A stretch of DNA of 64,000 bases from Armigeres subalbatus (taxonomy: Eukaryota; Arthropoda; Insecta; Diptera; Culicidae), in NCBI RefSeq assembly GCF_024139115.2, contig NC_085141.1, positions 401,857,390-401,921,389 of the forward strand, read 5' to 3'. The notes under the pieces are model-generated. The model was not told the origin of the DNA and ran no database searches. It was given only the letters and a program-made list of their open reading frames with translations. Each line of letters opens with the position of its first letter. Position 1 is the stretch's first letter. A program made the position numbers and the translations under genes. Below are positions 1 through 10,309 of this stretch, piece by piece.

Positions 1-905
1 TATCAGAGCGCCGTTGCGCGAGGAGTGCAACATCATCCGCCAATTCGAAGTCGTTTAGGTGATCCATGGTTATAGGCTGCCAAAACAGCCCGCGGTTTGG
101 TTCACGGTCAATCGCACCAACCAGAATTTCGATGATTTTCTCAGGAACCCCCTAGCGTCTCAGGGCGCCCACATATTCTCGTGATTGAGACGGTCGAAAG
201 CTTTTTCGTAGTCAATGAATACCAAGTAAAGGGACTCTTCGAATTCGTTGACCTGCTCCAACAGGATCTTCCGGCACGGAATCCGGCCTGCTGCCGCCGG
301 AGAGTCGCATCGGTCTTCTCCTGAATCCGGGCTAGGATAACTTTGCATAGAACTTTGAGAACGGTACACAGCTACATAATGCCTTGCCAGTTAGCTCATA
401 TAGTCAGGTCACCCTGTTTGGGTATCTTCACTAAGATACCTTGCATCCAGTCGACCGGGAAAGTTGCGGCGTCTCAGATATTACGAAATAAACGATGCAG
501 TAGTTGAGCGGATGTCATGGGGTCAGCTTTGAGCATCTCGGCTGATATGCGATCGAACCCTGGTGCTTTATTCGATTACATGCTTTGGCTGGCTGTTTGA
601 ATCTCTAGCAGTGATGAAGCTTCGGTATTGACGCATGTTATACGTCGGATCCTAGGCAGATCATGCCGAGGTGGTGTTGGCCTGGCTGGCACTTGAAAAA
701 GTTGTTCGAAGTGCTCGAACCAGTGTTTCAGCTGGTCAGTTGGGTCGGTCAATAACTGATCATTCGCGTCTTTCACAGGCATAGTTGCATTCATCTTCGC
801 CCCGCTTGAGCGTCGTGAGATATCGTAAAGCAGGCGAATGTCCTCGGTTGCGGTGGCTCTCTTTCCTTCGTCGGCCCACGAGTCTGCCCACGCTCGCTTG
901 TCCCA
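1..905 (-). pseudogene. Non-LTR retrotransposon reverse transcriptase fragment (family A)
   Basis: Reverse transcriptase of a LINE, reading right to left. The pre-RT region is open at about 905-576. A palm motif with FIDYEKAFD lies near 190-220, and a block ending in LADDVALLAQ lies at 1-70, giving the catalytic Asp-Asp. Stops and frame changes occur near 154-160 and between 370 and 575. The block that normally carries the VRQGC-type motif between these two palm motifs is missing: the sequence passes directly from GVPEKIIEI to LVGAIDRE, so the copy has an internal deletion and cannot be active. The element runs off the left edge. The same family supplies the 3' end seen at 32,830-33,262. The clade is probably RTE-like, but I cannot fix it by eye. 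Confidence 0.88.
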
Positions 906-1625
906 GAGGAACTTTCGGAGGAAATCCTGTAAAACCTTCTGAAGAAATTCATGGAATAGTTTCTGGTGCAACTTTCGGAAAAGGAAGGAACTTAAGAACC
1001 TTAACCTTAAGAAGCTTGCGGATGCGGAGAAACTTTCCAACGAATTCTTGGAATACTTTCTAAAAGAGTTTCTGAAGGAACTTCTGAGTGATTTCAAAAA
1101 GGAATATCCGGAGGGTTTCCTGAATGTACTTCCAAGAAATTTCTGTAGAATCTTCCCGAGGAATTCTAGGAGCAGGTTTTGGAGGATTTATCAGAAGAAT
1201 TTCTGAGGAAAATTCTGGAGGAATTACTGGAGATACTTCCGGAGGAATTCCTAACGGAACTTTTGGAGGAACTCCCAAAAAATTCCGAGAAATTCCAGGA
1301 GGAAATTCTAGAGGAATCTCTTGAGGAAAATCACAATGAATTTCTAGAGGAACTTTTGAAGCATTTCCTGGAAGATCTTCCGGTGGAATTCTTGTGAAAC
1401 CTTCCAGAGAAATTCCTGAAAGAACTGACGGGGCAGTTTTGTGAGGCATTTTCCAACGAATTTGTAAAGGAACTTCCGGAGAAACTTCCGGAAGAGCTCC
1501 TGGAGGAATTTGTGAAGTAACTTCCGGATGAACATCGGACATCCAGTAGAATTCGGGGAGGATCTTCCAAAGAATTCATGGAAGAACTTTTTGAGGAATT
1601 ACTGGAAGAGTTTAGGCATTTGCTC
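906..1625. repeat. Degenerate GGAATTCC-type tandem repeat
   Basis: Dense imperfect iteration of GGAATTCC and GGAACTTCC words spaced about 10-14 bases apart. All six frames stay partly open (proline/isoleucine-rich on one strand, glutamate/leucine-rich on the other), but this is a composition effect and no protein family is visible. The same repeat class recurs at 37,575-37,685, 44,740-45,480 and 51,535-52,530. It abuts the family A reverse transcriptase without a visible target duplication. Confidence 0.85.
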
Positions 1626-2249
1626 TTAACCGTTAACCGACCTTTACAAGTTGCATTCGATGGGAAATCTCGTTCCATTGTTTTATATTGAAAATTGTTT
1701 GAATCGGACTATGATTTCAAAGGTCATGGTTGAAATATTATTTTTATAATGCACGAGAAAGGCATCATTATTATAAACAGTATTTTTTTCTAATTTTCCA
1801 TGTTATAATATTTATTGTATGTATTACTTTATCTCGCTTTGCTGCTTTTCACGAACAACAAAGTTTTACGAAAAGGCTAATTTAGAAACGAACTTTTGAT
1901 AGTAGTTCTGGAGACCCATATTGGTATATACCTAATTTTCATCTAGTCAGTGACTGAGTAAAATTGTATTGCTCTCTATTTCTTTCCCACGAAAACTTTA
2001 CGTGTATGACAAATGTACAGCTTTTGTTTCTTTTAATGTCATGGTAAATAACACATTAGCAATTATACTCAAATATCCAGGGAAAAAAGAGGAATAATAT
2101 GTTATATTATAAGCTACAATTATGATAATTTTGTAGAATAACGACTTTTATCAGAAACAGTATTTTTAAGCACTTAATATCCTAAAAGTTACTTAAACAA
2201 GGTCAAAACGTAAACGAAATAAATCGCAATGAGCAGAACACACCAAAAG
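1626..2249. other. AT-rich intergenic DNA with repeat fragments
   Basis: No gene is seen. GCACGAGAAAGGCA at about 1,750 and a stretch near 1,870-1,990 resemble parts of the TGCCTTTCTCGT interspersed family (complete copy at 20,406-20,737). Confidence 0.5.
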
Positions 2250-2600
2250 CTTCTGTTGACGTAGGACTACGTCTGTCTTTTTTCTATATTGGTTTACACT
2301 TTACGATTGCGAAAATCGGAGACCGTCACGAAATATGAAAGACTTTGAACTTTAATATCTCAGCCGTTTGTCGATGAATTTTCAATTTTTTTAACCATTC
2401 GATCAAGTCAACGAGTCAACGCTTTTTTCATTCTCCTGAAAATACTGATTTTAAATTATTTATCATCGAAAATTGATAAAAAGTTTTAAAATGTGTAAAC
2501 TGACCAAACCCGTACATGCATCGCAAGCACAGACATCAAAATCAAGTAACTTTCGGGTTTGGATCTAGTCCTCAGTTCGAACAATATTTCACACAGAGCG
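2250..2600 (+). repeat. Interspersed repeat family X, uninterrupted copy
   Basis: Begins near the palindrome GACGTAGGACTACGTC (2,258-2,273). The inverted equivalent lies at 48,740-48,880 plus 50,649-50,838, where the copy is split by the TTAA element. Partial copies lie near 46,562 and on both sides of the element at 55,572-56,470. The word TTTTAAA around 2,449-2,455 is the unfilled TTAA site and the TA at 2,268-2,269 is the unfilled TA site of those two insertions. The class of family X is unknown. Confidence 0.75.
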
Positions 2601-3189
2601 GAAACAGCAGCACGATGCCACTGACAGCACTTTCAACCCAAAAACATCTCATTGATGGTCGTTTATTGTGATGGAGTTTATTCCAAATGGTTGCGTCTTA
2701 CCGAAAAGTAATCGAGTTTGATTGCATTTAGTTATTGGAAAGCGCATTGGGGATTGATTTTAAAAATGACCTTTTTCTGTGGCATCTTCGTGGTAGCTTG
2801 GTCGCTGTTAGTGATTTTATCCATTCGAACAAATTTATTGCCTTATCTCCCTCCGACGTGCGCTCGTGATTCTACTACTGAAGAGCAATTTTATGTCGTC
2901 GCCAAACGATTGAGTTTAGCACATTAGAGAAAATTAATCTCGGATCAACCTTCTTTTGTATGAAATGGCGAACCGGAAAAAAAAGTGTTTTTTTGCGATG
3001 ACTAACACAGACAAAACCAAATACTAACAGAAATAAAACCAAAGAATCTAGTCAAAAGTTCATTTTCTACCGACGACAGCCGAATCGATAAAGACGTTAC
3101 TTTAGAGGAAAATTTTTACAGCATCCACCTACCGGCGACCGTCGCACAGACCAAGAGATGCCAAGCGATTATGTTTTGTACTATGAAGG
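2601..3189 (+). other. Unassigned region with one short open frame
   Basis: No recognisable gene. A 54-codon frame from ATG 2,765 to 2,927 has one strongly hydrophobic stretch near its start (TFFCGIFVVAWSLLVIL) that could form a membrane segment. It has no family signature and no clear promoter, and is probably chance. Confidence 0.2.
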
Positions 3190-3455
3190 AAATTTCGTTT
3201 TGGGGCTTGGGTGGAATTTATTATGTTAACCTTTTCAACAGAACGTATTTTGAATCATCAACAGCTCATAACGAAATTCAGCATCTTGCGAGAAAATTTC
3301 ACAGGATGCTTCGAATTTATAGTCTCCCATGCTTCGGGACCGCTCTCTGTAGAATCCCAATCAAAATGGCTCGCACGCGCCGGAAAGCAGAGCTATCTTG
3401 TGTCTTATGAAGTAGCCCCATTAGCCCCACCCTTTCGTTAATCGTTATGAGTGCT
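3190..3455 (-). repeat. MITE family M fragment
   Basis: Inverted relative to the copies at 46,950-47,640 and 47,800-48,340. Shared words include CATCTTGCGAGAAAATTTC, AAAATGGCTCGC and CGTTATGAGTGCTCA. The hairpin core of the 47-kb copy is only partly kept. The right end abuts the truncated RTE-like element at about 3,456. Confidence 0.75.
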
Positions 3456-4600
3456 CATCATTATTACCGCACCTCGCATTCTTGTGCACGTCGGATCATT
3501 GTCGAGAACCATTTTCACCGGGTTACTGTCCGACATTCTGGCTACGTGCCCGACCCACCACAGTCGTCCGATTTTCGCGATGTGAACGATGGATTGTTCT
3601 TCCTTTATCCGGAAATCCGTGTTCGTGCATAAGCTGCCATAGCTGGTCCCAATCGATTGTATCATATGCGGCTTTGAAGTCGATGAATAGATGATGTGTG
3701 GGAACGTTGTATTCGCGGAATTTCTGCAGTACTTGGCGAATGGCGAACACCTGGTCCGTGGTGGAGCGTTTGCCCATAAAACCCGCCTGGTACTGCCCCA
3801 CGAACTCCCTTGCAATTGATGCTAGTCAACGCGACGGCATAAAATTTGAGAGAGTACCTTGTAGGCGGCTTTCAGCAAAGTGATTGCGCGGTAGTTCCTA
3901 CAATCCAGCTTATCGGCCTTTTTGAAGATGGGACACACGACAGCTTCCATCCACTCCTGCGGCAAAACTTCCTCCTTCCAAACCTTGGTAATGACCCAGT
4001 GCAGCGTTCTAGCCAGTGCCTCACCACCGTGTTTAAACAGCTCTCCTGGTAGTTGTTGGGGCTTTGTTGTGTTTCAGCAAGCCGATCTCCTCCTGGATTT
4101 CCTGGAGATTCGGAGCCGGAAGTCGCATGTCCTGCGCGCGTGCTCCTAGGTTCATTACCATACCGCCACCGCTGTCTGCCATATCGCCATTCAGGTGCTC
4201 TTCGTAGTGCTGCCGCCACCTTTGGAACACCTCACGCTCGTTCGTAAGAAGGTTCCCGTTTATGTCCTTACACATATCGGGCTGTGGCACGTGGCCCTTA
4301 CGTGAATGGTTCAACTTCTCATAGAACTTTCGTGCGTTATTAGCGCGGTACAGTTCCTCCGTCTCTTCACGGTCTCGATCTTCCTGCTGGCGCTTTTTCC
4401 ACCGGAAAATCGAGCTTTATCTGTTCCACGCCCGTTTATATCGTGCCTCGTTCGCCCTCGTGCGGTGTTGCAGCAATCTCGCCCATGCTGCATTCTTCTC
4501 TTCCACTAACTGCTCACATTCGTCGTCCATGTTCCAATCTTCCAATCGTGATCCTTTGTTCGTCGCCTAGTTCTTTGCCGATTATATCGAGTCGCATGAT
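3456..4600 (-). pseudogene. RTE-like non-LTR retrotransposon pol, deleted copy (family B)
   Basis: Right to left: the endonuclease-RT linker (about 4,600-4,050); an RT segment with YQAGF..KRSTTDQ and the palm motif HHLFIDFKAAYD (3,800-3,640); then a jump near 3,610 straight to the C-terminal motif IGRLWWVGHVARMSDSNPVK (about 3,600-3,520). The catalytic DD block and thumb that should lie between are absent, so this copy has an internal deletion. Frames shift in the linker. The 3' end is lost within a few codons of the RMRGA motif. It is closely related to the copy at 58,800-62,040. This is a dead copy; assignment to the RTE clade rests on the familiar HHLFIDFKAAYD and GHVARM motifs. Confidence 0.9.
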
Positions 4601-4619
4601 CTCTTATATTGTTCGTAAT

Positions 4620-4875
4620 TATTGGTTTTCCAGGCGGCTTATTGGGCCTGCACAAACCTCCTGTCTCGTCGGAGGACCGTCGTGTCAGGGCTGTTTAGCG
4701 TCCCACCGAACACCAGGACTTGGGCTTGTGCGTTTTGAGCGGCACACGGTCGCTTTGGTGGGGCCTTGTTGTGGATACATGCAGCTTTTTATAGGAATTT
4801 AACAGGGCCCAGTGTCAAACCCCACCACATCCTAGGCAAGCCCCACAACTCGCAGATGGCCTGGGGAGGGTACAT
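4620..4875 (-). repeat. LINE-associated fragment shared with 51,490-51,525
   Basis: Contains the word CCAGGCCATCTGCGAGTTGT read on the minus strand (about 4,845-4,866), which recurs on the plus strand near 51,503. The GC-rich stretch 4,620-4,760 just upstream of the family B relic may be 5' sequence of that or a related element. No intact coding frame. Confidence 0.45.
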
Positions 4876-5434
4876 ACAGCTAGTAAATAATAAAAATAAG
4901 AAAAATATTTCAAGACTATGCTGGGTCCAACGGAAGAAGAAGGAGGAGGTTCTGCAAAAACAAGAAAAGTATGCGGCTCGCAAAAAACGTGAAAAATACT
5001 ATTTATTTAGGATAACTTTGTTATTCTATTAGCCAACTAGCTCCGTAGAGTTTTGTATACATCAAATGATACTCAAATAAATTGACTAGCAAAAATGTGC
5101 ACTTGCGAAATCCTCGCCATTATTTCATTGTCAAAGAAAACATCACACAGATAGCAAACTTTTGCTTAATGTTGTGTATCGACTGTTTTTCCTCTTTGTT
5201 GTATATGACACGACAAATTTCTAAAGTAAAGAACTTAAAGCACTTGATCACCGCTTCATTATCACCAGAAAGAGCAAATATATTCAATTCTTGCTGAATA
5301 TTTTGAAAAATGGAATAGCGAAGTAAAAGTAACTATCGTTTCCATTGGCAACGACCTACTTCGGAATAGAACGTGAAAATGTATTTGTGAACAAATCAAG
5401 CACACACTAAAACCCAGATTAATCCACCTGATGC
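4876..5434. other. AT-rich DNA, no gene seen
   Basis: Several open frames are lysine- and asparagine-rich composition artefacts. A lysine-rich stretch near 4,890-5,010 is purine-rich simple sequence. Confidence 0.5.
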
Positions 5435-5780
5435 CTTTCTCGTTCAATGAGATAAAATTATGCGTCGAAAGCAACTTTTTGCGATAATATTGGTTAAAGA
5501 TAAGTGCCCGAGAAATTTAAACGATATTTTGGTGTAAAAATTGTAATAACTTTTGAACCCAATTCTCAATAAGAAAAAATGGGATAGGCTTCTGCGAAGA
5601 ATGCAGCTTGTTGCGTTGCGAGTAAATCGGTTGAATTTAATTGCCCAAAAATTAAGTGAGTTTTAAAATGATTTTTGGTATAAAAATGTATTTTGGCCAT
5701 AACTTCTGAGCCCATTGTCCTAGCTGACCAATTTTTAATAGGAAACTTGGGACAAAAATCCCCGTCGAATGCAACTGCAA
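5435..5780. repeat. TGCCTTTCTCGT-family repeat, about two internal units
   Basis: Starts at the terminal word TGCCTTTCTCGT (5,436). It contains iterated phrases such as AACTTCTGAGCCCATTGTCC, AATAGGAAACTTGGGACA and GATAAGTGCCC that recur about every 160-170 bases here and at 10,768-11,240. Confidence 0.6.
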
Positions 5781-6513
5781 ACTAGAGATGGGTGCTCCGC
5801 TCAGGAGCTGTTTGAAAGATTCGCTTCCTTACAATGAGCTGATGAACAATGGATCTTTTTAAGGTGGTTATACAACAAGGCCACAAATCGGCCATCTTGG
5901 AAACCACGTGCTTTTTCTAGGGATTTTTCAAGAGCACGAATTGAGAGAACCAAAACGCCAATGGGGTTGAAACATCCGTAGATCGTTCGCTTACATATGC
6001 TAAACAATCGACTTTAATTTCAGCATTGTACCAAAATAATTACGCTAGATTTGAACTTTTGATAATAGGAGTAGAAAACCGTGTGGTGAATTTGAAATTC
6101 ACCACATGGCTTGATTGTATAATCATCTTAAAGAACCCCAGCTCAGCAGCTCACTTTAAATTGATGAAAATTTGATTCAATCATTGTCAAACACGCGCCT
6201 AGAGAAACTCCCTCGAGCGTACGCACTCGAATGCGAGCGCTGTTGTATTTTGTACAACACACACGAAAATTCCACGCTCGCGGTACACAGAACAAGCGAG
6301 CTTGCATGAGCATTCCAGCCCAGTACCACGCACGTACTGAACGTTTATTGACCATCAAGCCAAGCGACAGCACCATCTAGCCAAGCAACAGAAATCATTT
6401 CTGCTGCAGAAAGGAATAAGAAACACACAAGCAAAAATAATCTAACTAGCTTGCCGTCTATTTCCAAACCCATACCCACATACTCGGCGCTACGAACAGA
6501 CATACAAAAGGGC
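5781..6513. other. Intergenic DNA, no gene seen
   Basis: Unique-looking sequence with short direct and inverted words such as GAGCTGTTTGAAAG. No coding potential, RNA gene or element end is recognised. Confidence 0.4.
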
Positions 6514-6660
6514 TGTTGGACAAAAGGTCGAAGGTCAAAAGGTCGAAGGTCATAAGGTCAAAAGGACAAAAGGTCGAAGGGTCAAAAGGTCAAAGGGACA
6601 AAAGGTCGAAATAAAAAAAAACTGCGTCAAAAGGTCGAAAGGGAGAAAGGTGCTTCGATC
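6514..6660 (+). repeat. Left array of the AAAAGGTCGAAGG unit
   Basis: About nine imperfect copies of a roughly 15-bp unit, (G/T)(A/T)CAAAAGGTCGAAGG, in direct orientation. It sits at the left boundary of the pyrimidine tract and is matched by an inverted array at 9,618-9,735. Confidence 0.9.
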
Positions 6661-8157
6661 TTATGTTTCATCCCTTTTACCTTCTATTTTCTTCCTTCCT
6701 TATTTTTCTTTCCTCGTTTTTCCTTATTAATTCATATGTTTTCTTCCTTCCATTATCCTTGCTTTTCTCTTCCTTCTTCCTTCCATATTTCACATTCCTT
6801 TTTTCTAACTTCTTTCTCCTATTTTTTCCTTTTTTCCGTATTCTCTCTTCCTTCTTTCCACCTTCTTCCTTTCTTAATTCTATCTTCCGTCTTCCTTTCA
6901 ACTTTCTTCCTTCTTTTGCCTTCTTTTTATACTTCTTCAATCTTTCTTTTTTTTGCCTTTTTTCTTCTTGTTTCCTGTTTCTTTTCTTTCTTGCTTCCTG
7001 GTTTTCTTCCTTCTTTCTGTTTTCTTTCTTCCTTTTTTTTCTTCTTTTTTCCTTCTTCTTTCTTTTTTCTTCAGTCTTTCTTCCTTCTTTCTATCTTCTT
7101 TCTTTCTTACTTCTTGTTCCATCTTTCTTCTTTCTTTCTTTCCTCCTTTTTTCTATTTTCCTTCCTTCTTCCTTCCTTTTTTCCTTATTTGTTCCTTCTT
7201 TGTTCTTTATTTCCTCTATCTATCTTTCTTCCTTCCCTGTTACTTGCTTCTGCTTTTTATCTTTGTTTTTGTTGCCTTGTGTCTACTTCCTTCTTTCTTT
7301 CTTCCGTCTAACTTCTTTCTTTCTTCCATCTTTCCTCCTTCTCTCTTGTTTCCTTCCTTCTTTCTTCTTTCTTCCTTCTTCTTCCTTTTTTCCTTCTTCC
7401 TTCCTTATTTCTTTCTTCTTTGTTCTTTTTTTTCTCTATTTTTCTTTCTTCCCTGTTGCTTGCTTCTTCTTTTTATCTTTGTTTTTGTTTCCTCTTGTCT
7501 TCTCTCCTTCTTCTTTCTTAATATTTTATTCATTGTGTCTTATCTCCTTCTTCTTCATTCAATCTTCTGCTTCCCTTCTAATTTCTTTCGTTTTTCCTTC
7601 ATCATTTCTTCCTTCTTTTCGTTTTGTTTTGTAGAAATTCTTTCTTCCTTATTTGTTTTCTTTCTTTTGTTTTTCTTCCATCCTTTTTCTTTCATTCTTC
7701 CTACTTTCTCCTTCTTTCTTCCTGTTTTCGCTTTTCTTCATTCTTTCCTCTCACTTTCTTCTTTCTTTCTTCCATATTCCTTTCTGTTTTTTCTGCTTTC
7801 TTCTAATATTTCTTCCTTTTTTGCCTTCTTTGCTTCCTTCTTCATTACTTCTTCTTTATACTTTCTTTCTTCCTTCTTATTTACTTTTTTCTTTCTTTCT
7901 TTCTCCTCTCTTTCTTACTTCCTTCTTTCTTTTTTCTATCTTCCTTTCTTGTTTTTTTCTTTTTTCTTTTTTTTTATTTCTTTCTTTCTTTATTATTCCT
8001 TATTTCTTCCAATTTTCTTTTTTTTTTCCATCCCTGTTACTTGCTTCTTCCTTCTTTCTTCGTATGCCCTTCCTTACGTCTTCTCCTCTTTTTCTTCTTT
8101 TTTTCCTTTAATTTTTCTTTCTTTCATCTTTCTTCTTCATTCCTTCTTCTTTTCTGT
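6661..8157. repeat. Polypyrimidine (CTT/TTCC) tract, left half
   Basis: The plus strand is almost entirely C and T, built from CTT, TTCC and TTTC words. Longer phrases recur: TTACTTGCTTC or TTGCTTGCTTC followed by TTTTTATCTTTGTTTTTGTT at about 7,230 and 7,453. The long open frames here (phenylalanine/serine/leucine-rich on plus, lysine/glutamate/arginine-rich on minus) are composition artefacts. Mirror-symmetric purine-pyrimidine DNA of this kind can adopt triplex structures. Confidence 0.92.
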
Positions 8158-8250
8158 TCAAAGGTCAAAAGGTCGAAGGGACAAAAGGTCGAAACAAAAC
8201 AACTGTTTAAGAAGGTCGAAGGGGAAAAGGTCGACAAGACAAAAGGTCTT
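8158..8250 (+). repeat. Internal array of the AAAAGGTCGAAGG unit
   Basis: Four to six copies of the unit in the same orientation as the left array interrupt the pyrimidine tract near its middle. This suggests the block is a compound of at least two units or has been internally duplicated. Confidence 0.88.
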
Positions 8251-9600
8251 TCTTTTTTCTTCCTTCTTTCTTCCTTATTTCTTATTTCTTTTTCCTTTTT
8301 TCTTCTATTCTCTTTCTTCTTCCTTTTTCCTTCTTACTTCATGTTTCCTTCTTCTTTCTTCTTTCTTTCTTCTTCCTTTCATATTTCATCTTCTTTATTT
8401 CTAACTTCTTTTGTTTTCCTTTGGCTTCCTCCTTTCCTTCATCTTTCTTCCTTTTCTCCACCTTTTTTCTTCCTTATTTCTTCTTTCTTTTTTCCTTTCT
8501 TCTTCCTAATTGCTCTTTTCTTTCTTTTTTTTCGTTCTTTTTTTCCCTATTTCTTCTCCTTTTCTTCTTTTTCTCTCCCCCCTTTTTTCTTCTTTTTAGT
8601 TTCCTGTTTTTCTTCCTTTTTTCCTCCTTTACTCTTTCTTTTTTGCTTCTCTCTTCCTATTTTTTTTCTTCCTTTTTTCTTTCTTTCTTCGTTTTTCGTC
8701 TTCCTTTTTTCCTGCTTTCTTTTTCCCTTCTTTTTTTTGTGTCTTCCTTCCTTCTTCCTTTTTTTCTTCTTTATTTCTTCGTTCTTCCTTCTTCCTTTCT
8801 TCCGTTTTTATTCCTTCTTTCAACCTTATTTTTTTTCTTTCTTTTAACTCCTTTCTTTCTTCTTTCTTCTCTCTTCCTTCTCTTTTTCTTCCTTCTTTCT
8901 CCCTTCTTTCTTTCTTCTTCCTTCCTTCTTCCTCCTGTTTTTCTTCCTGCTTTCTTTTTCCTTTCTTCTTTTTTTCTTCTTTCATTCTTCTTTTGTCTTT
9001 CTTCCTTCTTTCATCCTTTTTTCTTCCTGCTTTCTTTCTTCTTTCTTCCTTATTTCTCTCTTCTTTGTACCTTATTTCTTTCATCTATCTTTTTCATTTC
9101 TTCTTTCTTCCTTCTTTCTTCCTTTTTTCTTCTTTATTTTTCTCTCCTTTGTTCCTCACTTCTTCCATCTTTCTTCTCTTTTCCTGTTACTTGCTTCCTC
9201 CTTATTTCTTTTGTTTTGCTTCATTGTGTCTTCTCTCCTTCTTCTTCCTTCCTTCTTTCTTCCTTCTTCAATTTTCCTTTTTTCTTCCATCTTTCTTTCT
9301 TCCTTCTTCTTTCTTTTTTTCTCTCTTCCATATTCCTTCTTCTTTCTTTTTTTGTTGTTTTTTCCTCTTCTGTTCTTTTTTATTCTTCCTTTCTCTTTCT
9401 TACTATATATGTTTCCTCCTTCTTACTTCTTACTTCTCCGTTCCTCACTTCTCACATTTTTCACTTGTCACTTATTACTTCTTATTTCTTTCATTCCACT
9501 TCTCACTTCTCACTTTTCACTTCTCACTTCTCATTTATCTATGCTCATTACTTCCATCTTGCATGTCACTTGTCACCACTCACAACTCCCATCTCATTTC
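8251..9600. repeat. Polypyrimidine tract, right half
   Basis: Continues the CTT/TTCC composition. The phrase CTGTTACTTGCTTC (also at about 8,033) returns at about 9,184. The last part, 9,440-9,560, changes to iterated CACTTCT and CACTTTT words. No coding content. Confidence 0.92.
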
Positions 9601-9617
9601 TTGACTTTTTGTTCTGT

Positions 9618-9735
9618 TTGTCCTTCGACCTTTTGACCTTCGACGTTATGACACATATTCGACTTTTTGACCCTTCGACCTTTTGTCCTTTCGACCTTTT
9701 GTCCTTCGACCTTTAGACCTTCGACCTTTTGACAC
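9618..9735 (-). repeat. Right inverted array of the AAAAGGTCGAAGG unit
   Basis: About eight units read as CCTTCGACCTTTTG on the plus strand, the inverse of the left array. With 6,514-6,660 it forms an inverted-repeat frame around about 3 kb of pyrimidine DNA. Confidence 0.9.
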
Positions 9736-10309
9736 AGATTCTGCGGTAGTGAGCAAACCGTACCAAGCAAAAGATCCGAAGATCCGAACAACATCTCAGT
9801 TCAGCTAATGTCGTCGTCCAGCTCGAAAAATTGCTTTGACATGGAAGCTAGAGCTGCGCTACCAGCTCACATCCGTGAAACATAGATCTCGATTCGGATC
9901 AGTCGCAACCGATTCTAGCGAACCGTGTGGTTCAAACGAACTGAACTGGGAGCTGTACCTTGCACTGAGCGGATCTTTTGCTTGTGACGGGTTTTCCCGC
10001 TAGCATACTGCTGCATGTGCGTGCACTCTGTCTGTTTCGCTTGTTTGTAGCACCGTGCTCTGTATTTTTTACTCTCTTGTTTTTAGTTCTCACGCATTTG
10101 GCGCTTTCATGTCGCATAAAGAAGAAGAAGCAGAAAGATGATAATCGAAAAAATCTCCACAGGAAACCAAACGAAGAAGTTTTTAAAACCCAATTTAATT
10201 AAAAACGGTAAGCAGTACGGGGTTGGACTTTTCTCATACTGTGTATTAAGTGTAATACATATCACAAAATAAAATTTGGAATAGAGGAAACAATGGGACA
10301 GGATTTTGG
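9736..10309. other. Intergenic DNA, no gene seen
   Basis: No coding frame, RNA gene or element end is recognised. Sequence composition returns abruptly to normal after the array. Confidence 0.4.

Noticed and set aside
1060..1542. 160-codon proline/isoleucine-rich frame and overlapping frames
   Set aside because: Read-through of the GGAATTCC repeat; the same pattern appears in all repeat blocks and on both strands.
6663..9716. Very long open frames of 323, 483, 268 and 431 codons on the plus strand and a 151-codon lysine/glutamate frame on the minus strand
   Set aside because: All lie in the pyrimidine tract. The products are only F/S/L or K/E/R and change frame freely, as expected when a strand lacks A and G and so can hardly form stop codons.
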